From: Bimuria novae-zelandiae CBS 107.79
Lineage: Eukaryota; Ascomycota; Dothideomycetes; Pleosporales; Didymosphaeriaceae
NCBI GenBank assembly: GCA_010015655.1
Contig: ML976699.1
Coordinates: forward strand, 372,001 to 436,000
DNA length: 64,000 nt
Direction of reading: 5' to 3'
Both the position numbers and the translations under genes were made by a program. Under the pieces are notes generated by a model that worked only from the letters and a program-made list of their open reading frames with translations, searched no databases and was not told the origin of the DNA. Positions 22,637-35,357 of the stretch are shown one piece after another. Every line of letters starts with the position of its first letter. The first letter of the stretch is position 1.

Positions 22637-25343
22637 AAACCTTAAATAGTCCCTTTTAAAAGTTATCCAGTTTCTTACTTAGTCTCGTGGTTTTAAAGTT
22701 TTTTTTATAAGAGGAGGACTTTATCCCCCTTCTTAAAGGTTAGTCTTATAATCCTTTTTTTATTTGCCTATTACGCTATTTATTTATTACGCTGCGCAAT
22801 ATTCCTATATAGTGTTTTATATAAATCTTATATAAGTTTGGCTTTGTTAGCTGCATCCTTTGCTATGCTCTAGATGTCCAATAGATCCTAGTAAGTTGTT
22901 GGCTTACATTTATGGTTGGCATAGTATGGCGAGTACCCTGTAGTCGCCGATCTGGCGCTGTTGTATGCCAGTTAAGCCGTTGGTAATAGCTTAACCTAAT
23001 TGTCTTAAAGCTTGTTTACATATATTTAAAGATATTGTTTTAGCGTTTGGTTTATACGCTCTGTTTAGCTATCTATTTTAGGGTAGAAGCTTGTCGTAAG
23101 CTTATACTTAATCCCTAATTTAGCCGTATACGTGGTCTAATATAATAATGTAAATATCTTGGCCCTGTCTATAATAAACTCGTTAAGTCGTTTAACCTGT
23201 AATATTAGTTCTTATTTTACTATATAGGCTAGTTCTTCTACTAATATAGCTTCCTTAATTAGTATAAACCTTGATTCCTTAGTTAGTAGATTATAACTAA
23301 AATTAAGTTATAGGGGTCTTTATTTCCTAGTGCTAGTAATGCTGGTAGTTTTATAATAAAGTCTATAGTTACGCTAGACTATGACCTTAGGGGTGGCTTT
23401 AATAGCTATAAGAGGCTATAAGGCTTATGTCTCTTAGGCTTATTCTTATAACAGGCTAAATAGTTGCCTAGTACCTTCTATACTACCTGGCGTAGCCTAG
23501 GGATAGCATATTTATTTGCGATTTAACGCGTTATTTTGGCGATTCTTAGGTATTTCTAGTCCTTATTTTTATGTAGTTTCTTAATTAGCAGCGGAGCTAT
23601 TTACTTACTAATCTAGATTTAGTTTTAGTAGTCTCGTGCTGTTAATCTTGTGGCTTAGTAAAGGTTATACGCTTAATAGTCCTTATCTATAAGCCTACTA
23701 TAATCCTGTATCCTATCCACGGCTAGTTTATAATAGGTAAAGTCTACGCGTCGCGCTTTTAGTGCTAGCGCAAGCTATGTCTTGTTATAGCGAAGGGTTC
23801 TATCCTTTACATAGGTTAGGATTACGACGTGGTTATTACTATTATTTTTTTTATAAGATCTAATTATCTACTTAGTGTATCTGCTATAGCGTTTATATTT
23901 CTTAGTAGATACGTAATGCGGAAGTTAAACTCCGCTATCTATTTAGACTATTTAGCTTATTATTAATTAAGCTTCTTAGTCGTTATAAAGCGTGTTAAAT
24001 TAAAGTAATTAAAGAATACTTCTATCTAGTGCTTAGCTTCCTTAAGCTATGCTTTCTATTGCTTAAAATAGTTAATAATTACTAGTAGTTCTTTATTATA
24101 GATCTCGTAATTAAGCTTTACTCCTAAGAGCTTCTTTGCGTAATAGAAGACTACTCTCTATTTCTTATTATAGTATTCTTGTAGTAATACGGCCCCTAGC
24201 GTATAATTGGATACGTTTATATAGATGCGATGTCGCTACTCTAGGTCGTATATTTATAATAGGGGTGCCGTTAGGAATAGGCGTTTTAGCTATTCGAAAG
24301 CTCTTTTCTCTACTTTCTATAGAGGTCGCCATTTTCCTGTCTTTGTAAGTTCCGTTAATAAAGCGGTGACCTTTAAGTAGTTCCTAATAAATTTGCGATA
24401 GAAGTTAGTAAAGCCTAAAAAGAATTAAATATCCTTTACTAATTTAAGTAGTAACTATTCTTCTATTATCGCGATTTTCTTTAGGTCTATTTTAACACCT
24501 TTCCGGGATATCACAAATCCTAGGTATTCTGTTTCCGTGACATGGAATTCACATTTCTTAGGGTGTAGGAGCAATCTGTGCTCCTGTAGCTTTTGCAACA
24601 CCTTGCGAACATGTTCCTTATGTTCTTCTAGTGTTTCGCTTAAGTATATTAATATGTTGTCGAGGTATGCCGTGCAGAATACATCTAAGTATCTATATAA
24701 TACTTAATTTATTAGTTCCTAGAAGGTTACTAGTGCATTAGTTAGCCCTATTAGTATAATTATATACTTAAAAAGGCTATATCGCGTGCGGAAAGCTATC
24801 TTCTACTTATAAATTTTTACTATCTAAATTCTATAGAATCTATCCTAGATATTAAATTTTATAAACCACTTAGCTCCTTAGAGTCGATCTATGAGCTCCG
24901 TTATTAGCGGTAATAGGTAGCGGTTTTTAACTATAATAGCATTTAGCTATCTATAATCTATATAAAGTCGCAGTCTGCTGTCTTTCTTTTAAATAAAGAG
25001 TATAGGGAAGGCTATAGGGCTCTAACTAGGTCTTTACTTCCCTAAGCGTAAATTCTTTTATATTAGCTCCTTTAACTCTTTTTCTTATTTATAGGTAAGG
25101 GGCTGTAGGCGCTCTAGCTATAGCTTAGCTCCTTTTACTAGTAGTATCTTGTAATCCTACTTTTTATATTTAGGTAGGATAGTCTTATTGTGCTCCTTAA
25201 ATAAATCTGCGAATTCCTTATATTCTTCTAGCAAACCTAGGTTATCTAAAACTATCTTAGCTTCTTAGACCTATATATAGTGCACCCGCCCTAGGTGTTG
25301 TTTTAGGATCCTGTTTATCTTATAAACTAATATTTTTTATATT
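22637..25343 (-). pseudogene. gypsy pol middle part (integrase, RNase H, RT) of the - copy
   Basis: Read on the - strand this is the integrase (about 22640-23640), RNase H (about 23840-24330) and RT (about 24360-25080) of the chromovirus. The RT motif AYLDNILIY near 24640-24690 keeps the first Asp of the pair. Around 23060 it supplies the uninterrupted sequence that defines the Fot1 insertion point in the + copy. TAG/TAA stops occur throughout. Confidence 0.82.
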
Positions 25344-25351
25344 CTAGATAG

Positions 25352-28300
25352 CAGTGATGTCCATGGATGGATTGGATTAACGAATCCATCCATATCCATC
25401 CAATCCAAACAGCCCATAGAAATCCAATCCATCCACGTAGATTATTCTATACCTAATTAGGCGTCGTCTAGACCTAATTAAGATATTAAATTAGTAGTTT
25501 CGTCGTCTAACAGTTTTCCTGTGGCTTGTTAAGGCAAGCGACCCAAAAAATCGCAATATCTAAACTTAATCTTACCTAGTTCGACGAAACTTCTACAACG
25601 CCTGTTTAATAGCTCTAAAACGGTCGAAGCTGCTTTTATTTAGTATTTTCTTAAATCCCGCGACTTATCTTTGCTAGTTGTCTAATTATCTATTAAAATG
25701 CGCCTTTGGTTAGATGGCGAGCGCCTACGGCACTAACGCACAAGGATCTCTCTAGAGCTACCTAGTGTCTCCCTACCTACGCTAATAATTATGGAAGCTT
25801 TAGAGGCTATTAAGACGCCTATTAAAGGTGTAAAACGACGGATTAAGTTAAATTCTACGTTGTCGCAAACCTGTAAGCGTGTCCGGGCGCCAGAAGTGGC
25901 GTTGGTGCCGGACTCATAAGGCTCCCTACAACTATCCGTTCTATCAACTTAAAGTGGCCAGCAGAGTAGCAGTACGTACGGTATAAACTTATAGTTACTT
26001 AGTATGTCTATTAACGATGTTTGTGGCTCTATTGCTGACCCCGTTACTATAGATACTAGTGTTAATAATTAGCTTAATTCTTAATTAGAGGCATCAGAAT
26101 TAACTTCGCAACATACTACCCTAATTTAATTAGTATTAGCTAGAGACTCTATACATGCTATAAGACGCCGCGAGATTAAGATATTAAGCTTTAATTACTC
26201 CTAGGTTAACCTTACTAATAACTAGGCGTTTAACACTTACACTAAGGTATACAATCCTAAAGGGAGGCTTAACTTATGGATCTGGAAGTACGGCGTCCTA
26301 CTTAAAAGCATAAATAAGAAGACATTTACTTAGTTCTTCTTATGTAAACCGTGCTATATCGACTGCTTCAAGGCGAAGATCCTTAATATAAGAAAGAGGT
26401 GTGGGTCAGTTGCCAGCCATCTTAAGAAATATAAGATCTTTAATCTAAATCGTTAGCCCCTTATAAGGCAGGATAAGATAGATTAGTTCGCGCTTAATAT
26501 ATCTTCTCTAAAAGGTTTAGCTACTATTAATGCTGTGGCGTCTTCCTTTAACGTCGATAAGTTCTATCGACTTTTGGTTAGATGGATCGTTATGAGCAGG
26601 ATCCCCTTTGTTAAGCTGGATGCCAAGGAGCTCCGTGAGGTGTTTCAGTATCTCAATTCAGCTACAAAGATGCCTCGCGCAATCCCATCTCGCAATACAA
26701 TAAGGCGTAGGATCTCCGTGGAGTACGCACGTTCGAAGGATGTGGTTGCTGCCCACCTGGAACAAGCCATCACGAAAATTCACCTAGCCTTCGACTTATA
26801 GACTTCTAGTAACAATAAGTCGTACAATAGTGTTGTCGCATAGTTTCTTAACGAGAAAGGCAATCTACGAAACCTTCTCCTTGCTCTTAAAGCTATAAAA
26901 GATGCCTATACTAGTAGAAATATTACGGCATCGCTATAGGGGGTTATCTCCTACTAGGGGCTTTAAGACCGCGTAAGATATCTTACCTCCGACAACGCCG
27001 CAGCTAATAATACGGTAATAGATGCTTTAGGGGAGATTTTTAAGAAAAATTAGCTTAACTTTAACCTTAAGTAGCAGCGTATAAGGTGTATAGGGCATAT
27101 CTTTAACCTTGTCGCGAAAGCGCTAATGTTCGGAGCTAATATTAGTGGCCCAACTCAGGCAGAGGAGGTGGCATTTTTTAAGTAATATAAAGCTTATAGG
27201 ACTATCGGAAAGCTTCGCAATATTATTAAATAGATTAGGAAAAACACCTTAAGAAACGCTAGGTTTATTACTGCTTAAGAAGTTTATCCTAGATAGGTGC
27301 GATTAGATAGCCTCACAAGACCTTTACAGTTAATACTTAGTAACGCCACTCGCTAGAATTCTATATACTTAATAATTAAGCGAGCTGTAGTGCTTAAAGA
27401 GGTGCTCGACGACTTTTATAGAGACAAATTACGGTCTCTTAATAATACTGCATCGCAGCGGCAAAGTAGCAGCTAGTAAAGTTAATCTATTAGCTACTAT
27501 TAACTGGATCTCCGTCTTTCTATGGCTAAGTAGTAGTACTTAAAGGAGAATCTTAAGCTTCTTAAACCTCTAAACGAGCTTACTTTGCGCCTCTAAAGTT
27601 ATCTTAGTAATAGCAACGACGATCCTCGAGAGTATAGTAACATTAAATAGTTATATACTTCGCTAGATAATCTCCTAACGGACCTTAAAGCTCAAGAACT
27701 TTAAGCACAAACGAATAGAGATATCCAGCTTAAACAGCGTCTTTACAAAGGCTAGGAGACGGCATCGAAGTACTACACCTTGTTTACAGAGTCTCTGGCC
27801 TACACGGTGGCAATCGTCTTAGATCCTACCCAGGGCATGGATTACATCCGTTCTTAATAGGCAATAGAGTATCTAACTTGGCCAGGTATCGCACAAGGAT
27901 AGATCAAAGAGCTATATAATCGTAATTATAAGGATAGAACAACACTTAACTAATAGAAAATAGACCTATCTTCTTCTAAGACCGCCTAAGCGCTCTTAAG
28001 ATAGGAGACCTTTGCGCGAAAAGGTTAAGCAAAGGCAAATAAGAAATAATAAGTAGATAGTAACAAGTTAGTAAAGTACCTTAAGCTCTCTTAGTTCGCT
28101 ATTAATATTCCTCCTTTTATTTAGTGGTAACAGGATGAGCAACGACGACGCTGGCCAAGAGTATCTTAGATAGCTCTTAACGTACTTTCTACCATGCCTA
28201 TAAGCGATGGACCTGAGAGAGCTTTCAGCGGCGCAGGTAACCTCATTACAAAGCCCCGTAATTGTCTTAGTGACGATATCATAGGGCATCACGAGTGTAT

Positions 28301-28719
28301 GGCTTTATGGGAGAGGGCAGGATTAATCAAGATTAGTGACAACTCTGTAGAGGACTTGGACGAATTAGATAATATAGATAAGGAGATATTAGACTAGAAC
28401 TTTACGCGCTGTTTTTTATAGTGCTCTTTTCTCCTATATTAAAATACTAAGGCACTTTATTAATCTATTTCTACCATATCGTCAATAGAGTATTAATATA
28501 TTATCTAGTTCGAGCGCCTGCGTGGCTAAAGTAACGATTCTTAATACTAAAATAGCTATTAAGATAGATATACTTAATACTAAACGCTAGAATAAGCTTT
28601 TGCGACATCTGTAGCGTCCAATAGTGGAACATAATAAGCTTAAAACGGATGGATTAGATTTCCATGGATTTTGTGGATTTTGCATGGATGGATATCCAAT
28701 CCATCCGTGAACATCACTG
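25352..28719 (+). mobile_element. hAT DNA transposon
   Basis: 3,368 bp bounded by CAGTGATG and CATCACTG ends with a perfect 8-bp duplication CTAGATAG (25344-25351 and 28720-28727), diagnostic of hAT. Both ends carry clusters of GGATGGAT / ATCCATCC subterminal motifs, probable transposase binding sites by analogy with the family. The element is inserted in the protease-RT spacer of the - gypsy. It holds one long decayed transposase frame. Confidence 0.95.
26004..28397 (+). pseudogene. hAT transposase, single frame broken by RIP-type stops
   Basis: ATG 26004 to TAG 28395-28397 is one frame of 798 codons without frameshift. An N-terminal BED-type zinc finger is readable near 26340-26430 (FLCKPCYIDC, then a distal VASHLKKYK). 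The DDE core follows, and the C-terminal hAT dimerisation region is intact at 28194-28397 (PISDGPERAFSGAGN, then MALWERAGLIK). In-frame stops are nearly all TAG/TAA at Gln or Trp sites. Segments 26540-26800 and 27760-27850 are GC-rich and stop-free, unlike their surroundings. The protein would have cut and pasted the element. Confidence 0.85.
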
Positions 28720-28727
28720 CTAGATAG

Positions 28728-30143
28728 TCTGTTCTCCTTTCTTGCCTAAGGCTCTTAGAGAGTTTTCCTTCTACCAGGGCTCGCCTAAGCCGTCGCTGGT
28801 AGGTTTCAAGGGAGGATCGTGTGTTTAATCTAGTCTATTCGTGGATTGTGCTGTTCTAGCTATTTATATCTAATAATAGCTTTAAGGTCTCCTATCTTTG
28901 TAATTATAAAGACGTGTTAGCTCTCTAGGCCTTTTATATTAACTTATACCGGCGCCGTCTTAAGGCGTAGCTAACTATTACTATATCCTTGCGATTAGGT
29001 CCTGTTTATAAGTCTTATCTATAGTAGTGTCCTTTTGTTATAATATAGCATATTATATTTTTTAACTACTTATAGGGTAATTAGACACGTGTCTGCCCTT
29101 AGGTTAATAAGTGCTATAATACGATATCCGTATACTATAATATCCTTAATTAAGCGTTTCTTAACTTAGCAAGTGTTAACTTAATAAGCTATAATAATTA
29201 CACTATTACTAGTGTAGCTTATTACCTAGTAACGATCTAGTTTTTTAAGTTCTTAGAGTCCTTAGACTTGTTTTAGCCCTCTTATAAGGCTTCCGCCTCT
29301 TAGATCTATCCTTTAAGCTAGGCTAGCTTTAAGACTTCTTTAACCTAGTGCTACTTATATTGTTATTAATACAGCGCGTAGGTCTCTCTAATTTTATTAA
29401 ATTTATATACCCCCTAGTTCCCGTGCTGTGGGTAATTTAGGGTAAGATATTTATTCTAGGCTAATGCGCTATGCCCTAGGTAGCTTTTAAAGGAGGCCGC
29501 CTCCTCTTGTAGGCTTAGATGCACGAAGCACTATAGGTTATATTAGTTTTATTTAATTATTAAGTGCTCTGCGTTCTTTCCTAGCTACGTGTTTCTTATT
29601 ATCGTGCTAGTGTCGCGGGGGTCTAGGCCCTAAGGGAACTAGCCTGTCTTAAACTTCTATTACCTGTGTATCTTGTAAGTACTATTAAAATATTAATACT
29701 ACCTATTCTACTTATAGTGCTTAGCCTAATAGGCTAAAAAGTATTTATAATAGTTATTAGGCACGCTGTACTAGTCTTTTTTAAGTCTATAGTGTTTTAA
29801 ACTTCCTAGAAAGTAAGAGGCTTTAACTCTAGCCTTAAAGTGCTACTAGCATCCTTTTCGTGTGCATTGCCACTACTTAGCATGTGCATATTATTCTTGT
29901 ATTATAACCTAGTATAGGTACTACTTTAGGGGTCCTTATAACTTTTTAGCAAGCTAATAAGCGTCCTATATATATAGTTCTTAGATAATTACCTTCGCCT
30001 TGCACTAAGACAAGTAATATAACGTGCTATTATATATCTAGCAGGTGTTGTTTGCTAATTATTAAAAGATTTAGTATTTATAGAAGGTCTTTTGTCCCTC
30101 TCCCTATTCTTATATTAGTTTAGGGATTTCTTACGTAAGATCT
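28728..30143 (-). pseudogene. gypsy protease and late gag region of the - copy
   Basis: Between the hAT and copia B insertions the host gypsy continues on the - strand. It corresponds to 4,550-6,050 of the + copy, including the protease region near 29050-29120 and the Cys-rich region near 29860-29900. It is more heavily RIPed than the same region of the + copy. Confidence 0.7.
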
Positions 30144-30319
30144 TGTTAGATGTCACGTCTTAATGGATGTCCTGATGATTCGGGGGGTTGAATTGATATA
30201 TTAGGTTGTTCTTTTTGTCTACGGGGTTCCCTCGGCAGGTTCTATGTGTTCTTGGTTAATCCCCGGCCTTTTTCGGGCTACCCCTGATCCTCTGAACTTG
30301 ATATGCTTTTTATCTGACA
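30144..30319 (-). repeat. copia B LTR (3')
   Basis: 176 bp, TGTTAGATGT to TCTGACA. A purine-rich tract is adjacent on the inner side. Confidence 0.93.
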
Positions 30320-30339
30320 CACCCCCTCAGCTTAGAGCC

Positions 30340-33300
30340 GTTCGAGCCATGGCCAAGGTTATTAGACGAGGGTGAGGTTATTAAGCTGGTCTTAAATCTC
30401 CTCTAAAGGTGCTTTATTAGCTACCTTTTAATCCCTTACCTCTACTAGTCCTAGTTGCTTCAGGAAGTTCTGCCACTAATTTACCAGGAATGCTTTGGTT
30501 AAGCCATCTATAATTATCTCTATAGATTTAGTGTATTCTACCTTTATCCTTCCCCTAGTTACTTCCTATCAGAGCTAGTGGTTATATATATCAACGTGTT
30601 AAAGCTTTGTATGCAGCTTCGAGATCTCCTGCGTTATTAGCCAAATAGTTTACTGGTTGTCACATTAGATTATAATAGTAGGGCTAGGTAGCTTAACTTT
30701 TAGTTCCTCTATTAATCTTAATATAAAGATGGCTTCCTTTGCGACTTGCGCCAGAGCAAGGAGCTTAGCTTTTATAGTTAATATAGTAATAGTGTCTTGT
30801 TTGCTTGCACGCCATGTAATAAGGCCGTTAAATAGCTTAATAGTATAGCCTTGCGAGCTCTTATGGTCTAGAGTGTTATCTATAAATAAGGTATTACTTG
30901 CTACCTGTAAGGATTTGCCTCCTCTAAGTTAAAGTATCTTCTACTTTATTTTGTTAAGGTACAGCAGGGCTCGGTCAGCCGCATAATAATGTTCTAGACT
31001 AGGATTTAATAAGAATCTCGCTAGCCTTAAGGTTGCGAATATAATATCCGGTCGGGTACTAACAGCTATATATAGGAGTAATCCGATCTTACGTTGGTAT
31101 TTGTTAATCTTTATAAGCGAAGCCAGCCCTTCTCTTGGCTTAAGCTCCCCTATGCCCATTAGGGTGTCATGTCGGATTATTTGGTCATCAACCAGCTGGC
31201 TAATTTTGTCATAGTATGCGGCCTAGGAGAGTTAAATAAGTTAGTTCTACTAATCTCTAATTACTTTAATTCCTAGGAACTATAGTAGGTCTTCTCCGCC
31301 TGTTATTAAGTATTTCTTTCTAAGTTGTTCTATAACTTGCTAAGCTTAGCCAGCTTTGTCTTAGTGGTGCGCAATAATAATGTCGTCTACGTAAAAGAAG
31401 ATAATAATACTATCCTTAATTATGCAGCATGGCTCATGGGGCATGGTCTAGAAACCAAACTTAATAAGCGTAGCTATAAACTCTTTCTACTAAAAAAGTA
31501 GTAAGATTCGCAGTCCGTAGAGTGCCTTCTAGACTTTAAGGATAGTACTAGATTTTTGATATCCAGGCGGCATGCGCATGTAGACTTCTCGATCTAGTAA
31601 TACATGTACAAACGCGTTAGTAACGTTATATTATATAAGTTCGAGGTCATATTTAGCAGCAATTACTATAAGTAAGCGAAAGGATCTTCTAGCTAATATT
31701 GCTGCGTAGGTGTCCTAGGAGGTTATATTACGTTATTAGTCTCCTCTAACTACTAGTCGCGCTTTGCACTTAATAAACTGGTAATATTTATTAAACTTAT
31801 ACACATACACCCACATATAGTCTAGGATTTGTTGGCCTATTGCTTTTACTATCTTGTACAGTACTTCTATCCAGGATTAGGTAATTCTATAACTGTCCAG
31901 ATGCGATTGCTGCGCTTCCCGGAATAATTCTCCTATTAGATATTAGTCAAGGTCCGTTTTACAAGTGGGTGGCGGAGGTAACTATAATTAGTGAATCTTA
32001 ACGCCCTTCGCTAGTAGTCTTTTTATCTAGGCTTTGTTAATCGTATTCCTATTGTGTTTTCCGACCCTTCCTGCTTCCGTTCCTGCCATGAAAGCTGCTG
32101 CCCAGGGGACTGTCTTAGATAAAGTAATCTTGGGTAGGTTTATATTTTCCCCTATTATTAGCTATGCTAGCAGAGCTGTAGGTAGTAAAGTTAAAGGTAG
32201 TATTAGGTAGTGATCTCTAATCTTCCTTCCTTAATAGTAGCCCGGTGGGTCTACTTCGTCCTCTATAGGTAATTCGTTTTCTGCGACATCGTCTTCGTAG
32301 AATAATTCGGTTTCTGGTTAGTGCACCGGTGGTGGTAGCTTAATTATCTTAATATGTGTAGCTATCTTAGCTAGCGTATTGTGCATAACGTTGTCTATTA
32401 GATCCTCTATCTTCCTGTTAAAAATTGTGTTTTTATCGAATACGACGTCTTGCGTGCTGATGACCTTAGCTAGCGTTAGTATTTATATTTAGTAAATGTT
32501 TAATAACTAGTATTTAATAAGGTATCCGATCTATGCTTTAGGGTCGAGTCGTTATAGTCTTGATTTTCTATAGTAGGTATCGTCTGTTATAGCGAATGCT
32601 TTGCATCCGTACGCCTTTAGGTAGGCTAAGTTTAGTTTCTTAATAGACGTAACAATCCTATTAGCTAGTAATACTCGTGTGAAGAATATCTCGTATAGTG
32701 TTTTCTAGTTATTCGTGTAGTTTAGCGTTTAATTGTATAGATACACTCTAGCTCTTATAATTTTAGGCTAGAGTTCCTATAGAAGGTTTGCGTCCAGACG
32801 CATTACGCGAGATTTTTCTTTATTTACGCCCCCTAAGCGTTCAGCGCCGCCATTTTAAGCTTACGTGTCTAGTGCTAAAGGCTTAATAATCATGCCTAGG
32901 CTTTTTAGCTACCGCTTAACTTCGGGTTTGACTATAGTGATCTTATTATCCATTTTAATAACTTTTAGAGTAATGTCATATTAGTTCTTAAGAAATCCAA
33001 AGAAGATTATTAATGTCTTAATAATTAATCTTGCCGTTCGGTTATCCGTGAAGTAGAAGTCCTATTAGAGACCAGAATATCTATCCGTAACAAGCATCTA
33101 GCTCTTCTCTTTATTAAACAATAGTAATTTATAGGTGTGAAAATTAATAAAAAGCCTTTCTGCAGGTCCTTACTCATTAATCCTAGGTGCGCGGCTTATC
33201 TGCCTTCGCATCTTTACTCTTCTACATAAGTTGCACTCTACTGTTGTGATTCCCTTAACGCGCACCCCCTTAGCTCGCTGCACTAGGTGCTTAATTACGG

Positions 33301-35143
33301 CGGGTCCTGGATAACCAAGCCTTTTATGCCATAGGAGGGCTAATGCTCTTTAAGGTCGTCGTTACGTTTAAGAATTATAGGAATACGTATAGTGCGCTGC
33401 ATAGTGCACGGGTTAGTATTCCAATACCCATTATCTATAAATTTTAGTGAGCTCTCTAATAGTTGTTCTATTTAGTCACTTTAGGGTAGTAGGCTCTAAT
33501 TAGGTATCCCACTAGAATCCTTTCTACCTTAGTACTTAGAAGGAGACTAGGTTACATAGCATGTCTAGGCATATTGCTACGTTATATAGTACTAGTCTTT
33601 TAGCTCCCTGTTTATGTTTTAGGTTTAAGATAATAGTTCCGTATCCCTTTACCTAGATTTAAGTGTCGCCTGCCCATATAAAGTCGCCTTATGTAGGTGG
33701 CTAATAGTTCTAAATCCGGTCGGGGTCGTTCGTGATGTGGCACGTCGAGCCCAAGTCAAGGATAAAAGAACGCCAAAGAGGATAGTCAAATTGGTTTATA
33801 GTAAAGGTCGCAGAATAGGCGGCTTACACCTTTAAAATCTATCTTCTATTTAGTTACTAATTAGTAATCTCTAGAGTTGGGGTATAAGAATTCTTAAAGG
33901 ATAGAGTCTTAGTTCTAGGTCTACTTTAAGCTCTTAGTAGACTTTAAAAATCGGCATCGTACTCTTGTTTCAGAGCAACGTATTCAGCTATTCTTAGGTT
34001 TAGCTCCCACTATTCTAGTGCTTTGTCCGGGTAGAGATAGAAGCATTCCCTAATAGGGTGTCTTATATCGCAGGCTAGATACTTAGCGGTTTTGTTAGTA
34101 CCTGCTCTAGCAGGTTTACCACGATTAGCGTCTGCTTTAGCGGAGTTACTACTACCTTGTTAAGGGTTTAAAGAGCTTAAAGGTGCACGATCATCATCCT
34201 TCACAGCTATACGTTAATGTCGGGGTCTACCCCGTTTTGTACCCTAAGAGTTTCCTGTTTCTACATGTTAGGGATCCCCTTGCATGCTCTAGGCAGCTTA
34301 GCTACTTTTAGCGAGATAAGATAAGTCTTCTATTATAAACGCTGCCTTTTAGCTTCTATTTCGCGTTATTAGATAATTTAGCATTATATATTCTCGGAAA
34401 CGTCCTATCATGTCCTTTTGGTCCATGCCAGGTAGGTCCTTTCCATTTAATTGGAAGGTTGCAGCCTATACTAGAGCTATCTTATTTACTACTAACATAA
34501 AGTCTACAGCCACAGGATTGAATTATGTGGTATCAGACACGTTTAGTGTCTCGGCCTCTATTATAGCATAATTATATTTAGTAAGCTATATATCCTAGTT
34601 ATTTACTGTGCGTAGAGGCTTTAACAAGCTATAGTATCGCTATCGCGCTTGCTCTTGTTCGAACTTAGAGGTAACTCCTACTTTTGCTTTTAGCTTTATA
34701 ATCTATTCTTTAATAGTAGTATCTAGGAGATAGCAAGTGCGTTGTAGATGCAGTGCTACTAATAACTAGATAAACACTACGATCTGCTACAAACTTGCGA
34801 CTTTAGTCTTGTACTTTATATACTACATCTTGTATTTCTCCATCTAGAGTTTATAGAGGTCTAAATCCTCTTTGTAGCTCTTTAGTCCAGCGGACGAAAG
34901 TTCGGATAGTCTTAATAGTAAGACGCTGTCTAGAAGGGTTACGGCTAGCGTATAGTCTACCGTCTCGGGTAGCTCGGGCTCAAATGGCTCCGTAAGTAGG
35001 GTAATCGCTAAATCGGGGTCGACTTGCGCCTATGTATTGTATGCAACGCAGCGGGCTTATAGTTAGTTAAGCTAGCTGCAGTATTTAGTGTTATCGCGAA
35101 GAATAATCGTTCCGTTAGTTTAATTTAGGTTTTAGGTTGCCAT
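30340..35143 (-). pseudogene. copia B gag-pol polyprotein, RIPed
   Basis: The - strand ATG at 35143 begins Gag (ATG GCA ACC TAA, a RIP stop at codon 4). Downstream are Gag (35140-34000), the integrase (about 33800-32900), RT (about 32050-31300) with an intact FYVDDIIIAHH near 31370-31402, and RNase H (31160-30350). A 72-codon open stretch at 30941-31159 includes VSTRPDIIFATLRLARF, typical of copia. The intact YVDD shows that this copy lost less of its catalytic sequence than copia A, but stops prevent expression. Confidence 0.88.
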
Positions 35144-35176
35144 TTTCGCTCTTGTTGAGGCAGTGAGACTCTTAAT

Positions 35177-35352
35177 TGTTAGATGTCACGTCTTAATAGA
35201 TATCCTAATAATTCGGGGGGTTGAATTAATGTATTAGGTTGTTCTTTTTGTCTACGGGGTTCCCTCGGCAGGTTCTGTGTGTTCTCGGTTAATCCCCGGC
35301 CTTTTTCGGGCTACCCCTAATCCTCCGAACTTAATATGCTTTTTATCTGACA
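35177..35352 (-). repeat. copia B LTR (5')
   Basis: 176 bp matching 30144-30319 with transition-only differences. The GATCT duplication follows directly. Confidence 0.93.
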
Positions 35353-35357
35353 GATCT

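Larger units (their letters stand above)
30144..35352 (-). mobile_element. copia B: full-length Ty1/copia retrotransposon
   Basis: 5,209 bp with 176-bp LTRs (30144-30319 and 35177-35352), TGTTAGATGT...ATCTGACA, and a perfect GATCT duplication (30139-30143 and 35353-35357). It lies in the gag region of the - gypsy. I count eleven differences between the LTRs, all transitions. The family is distinct from copia A and from copia family 1. Confidence 0.95.
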
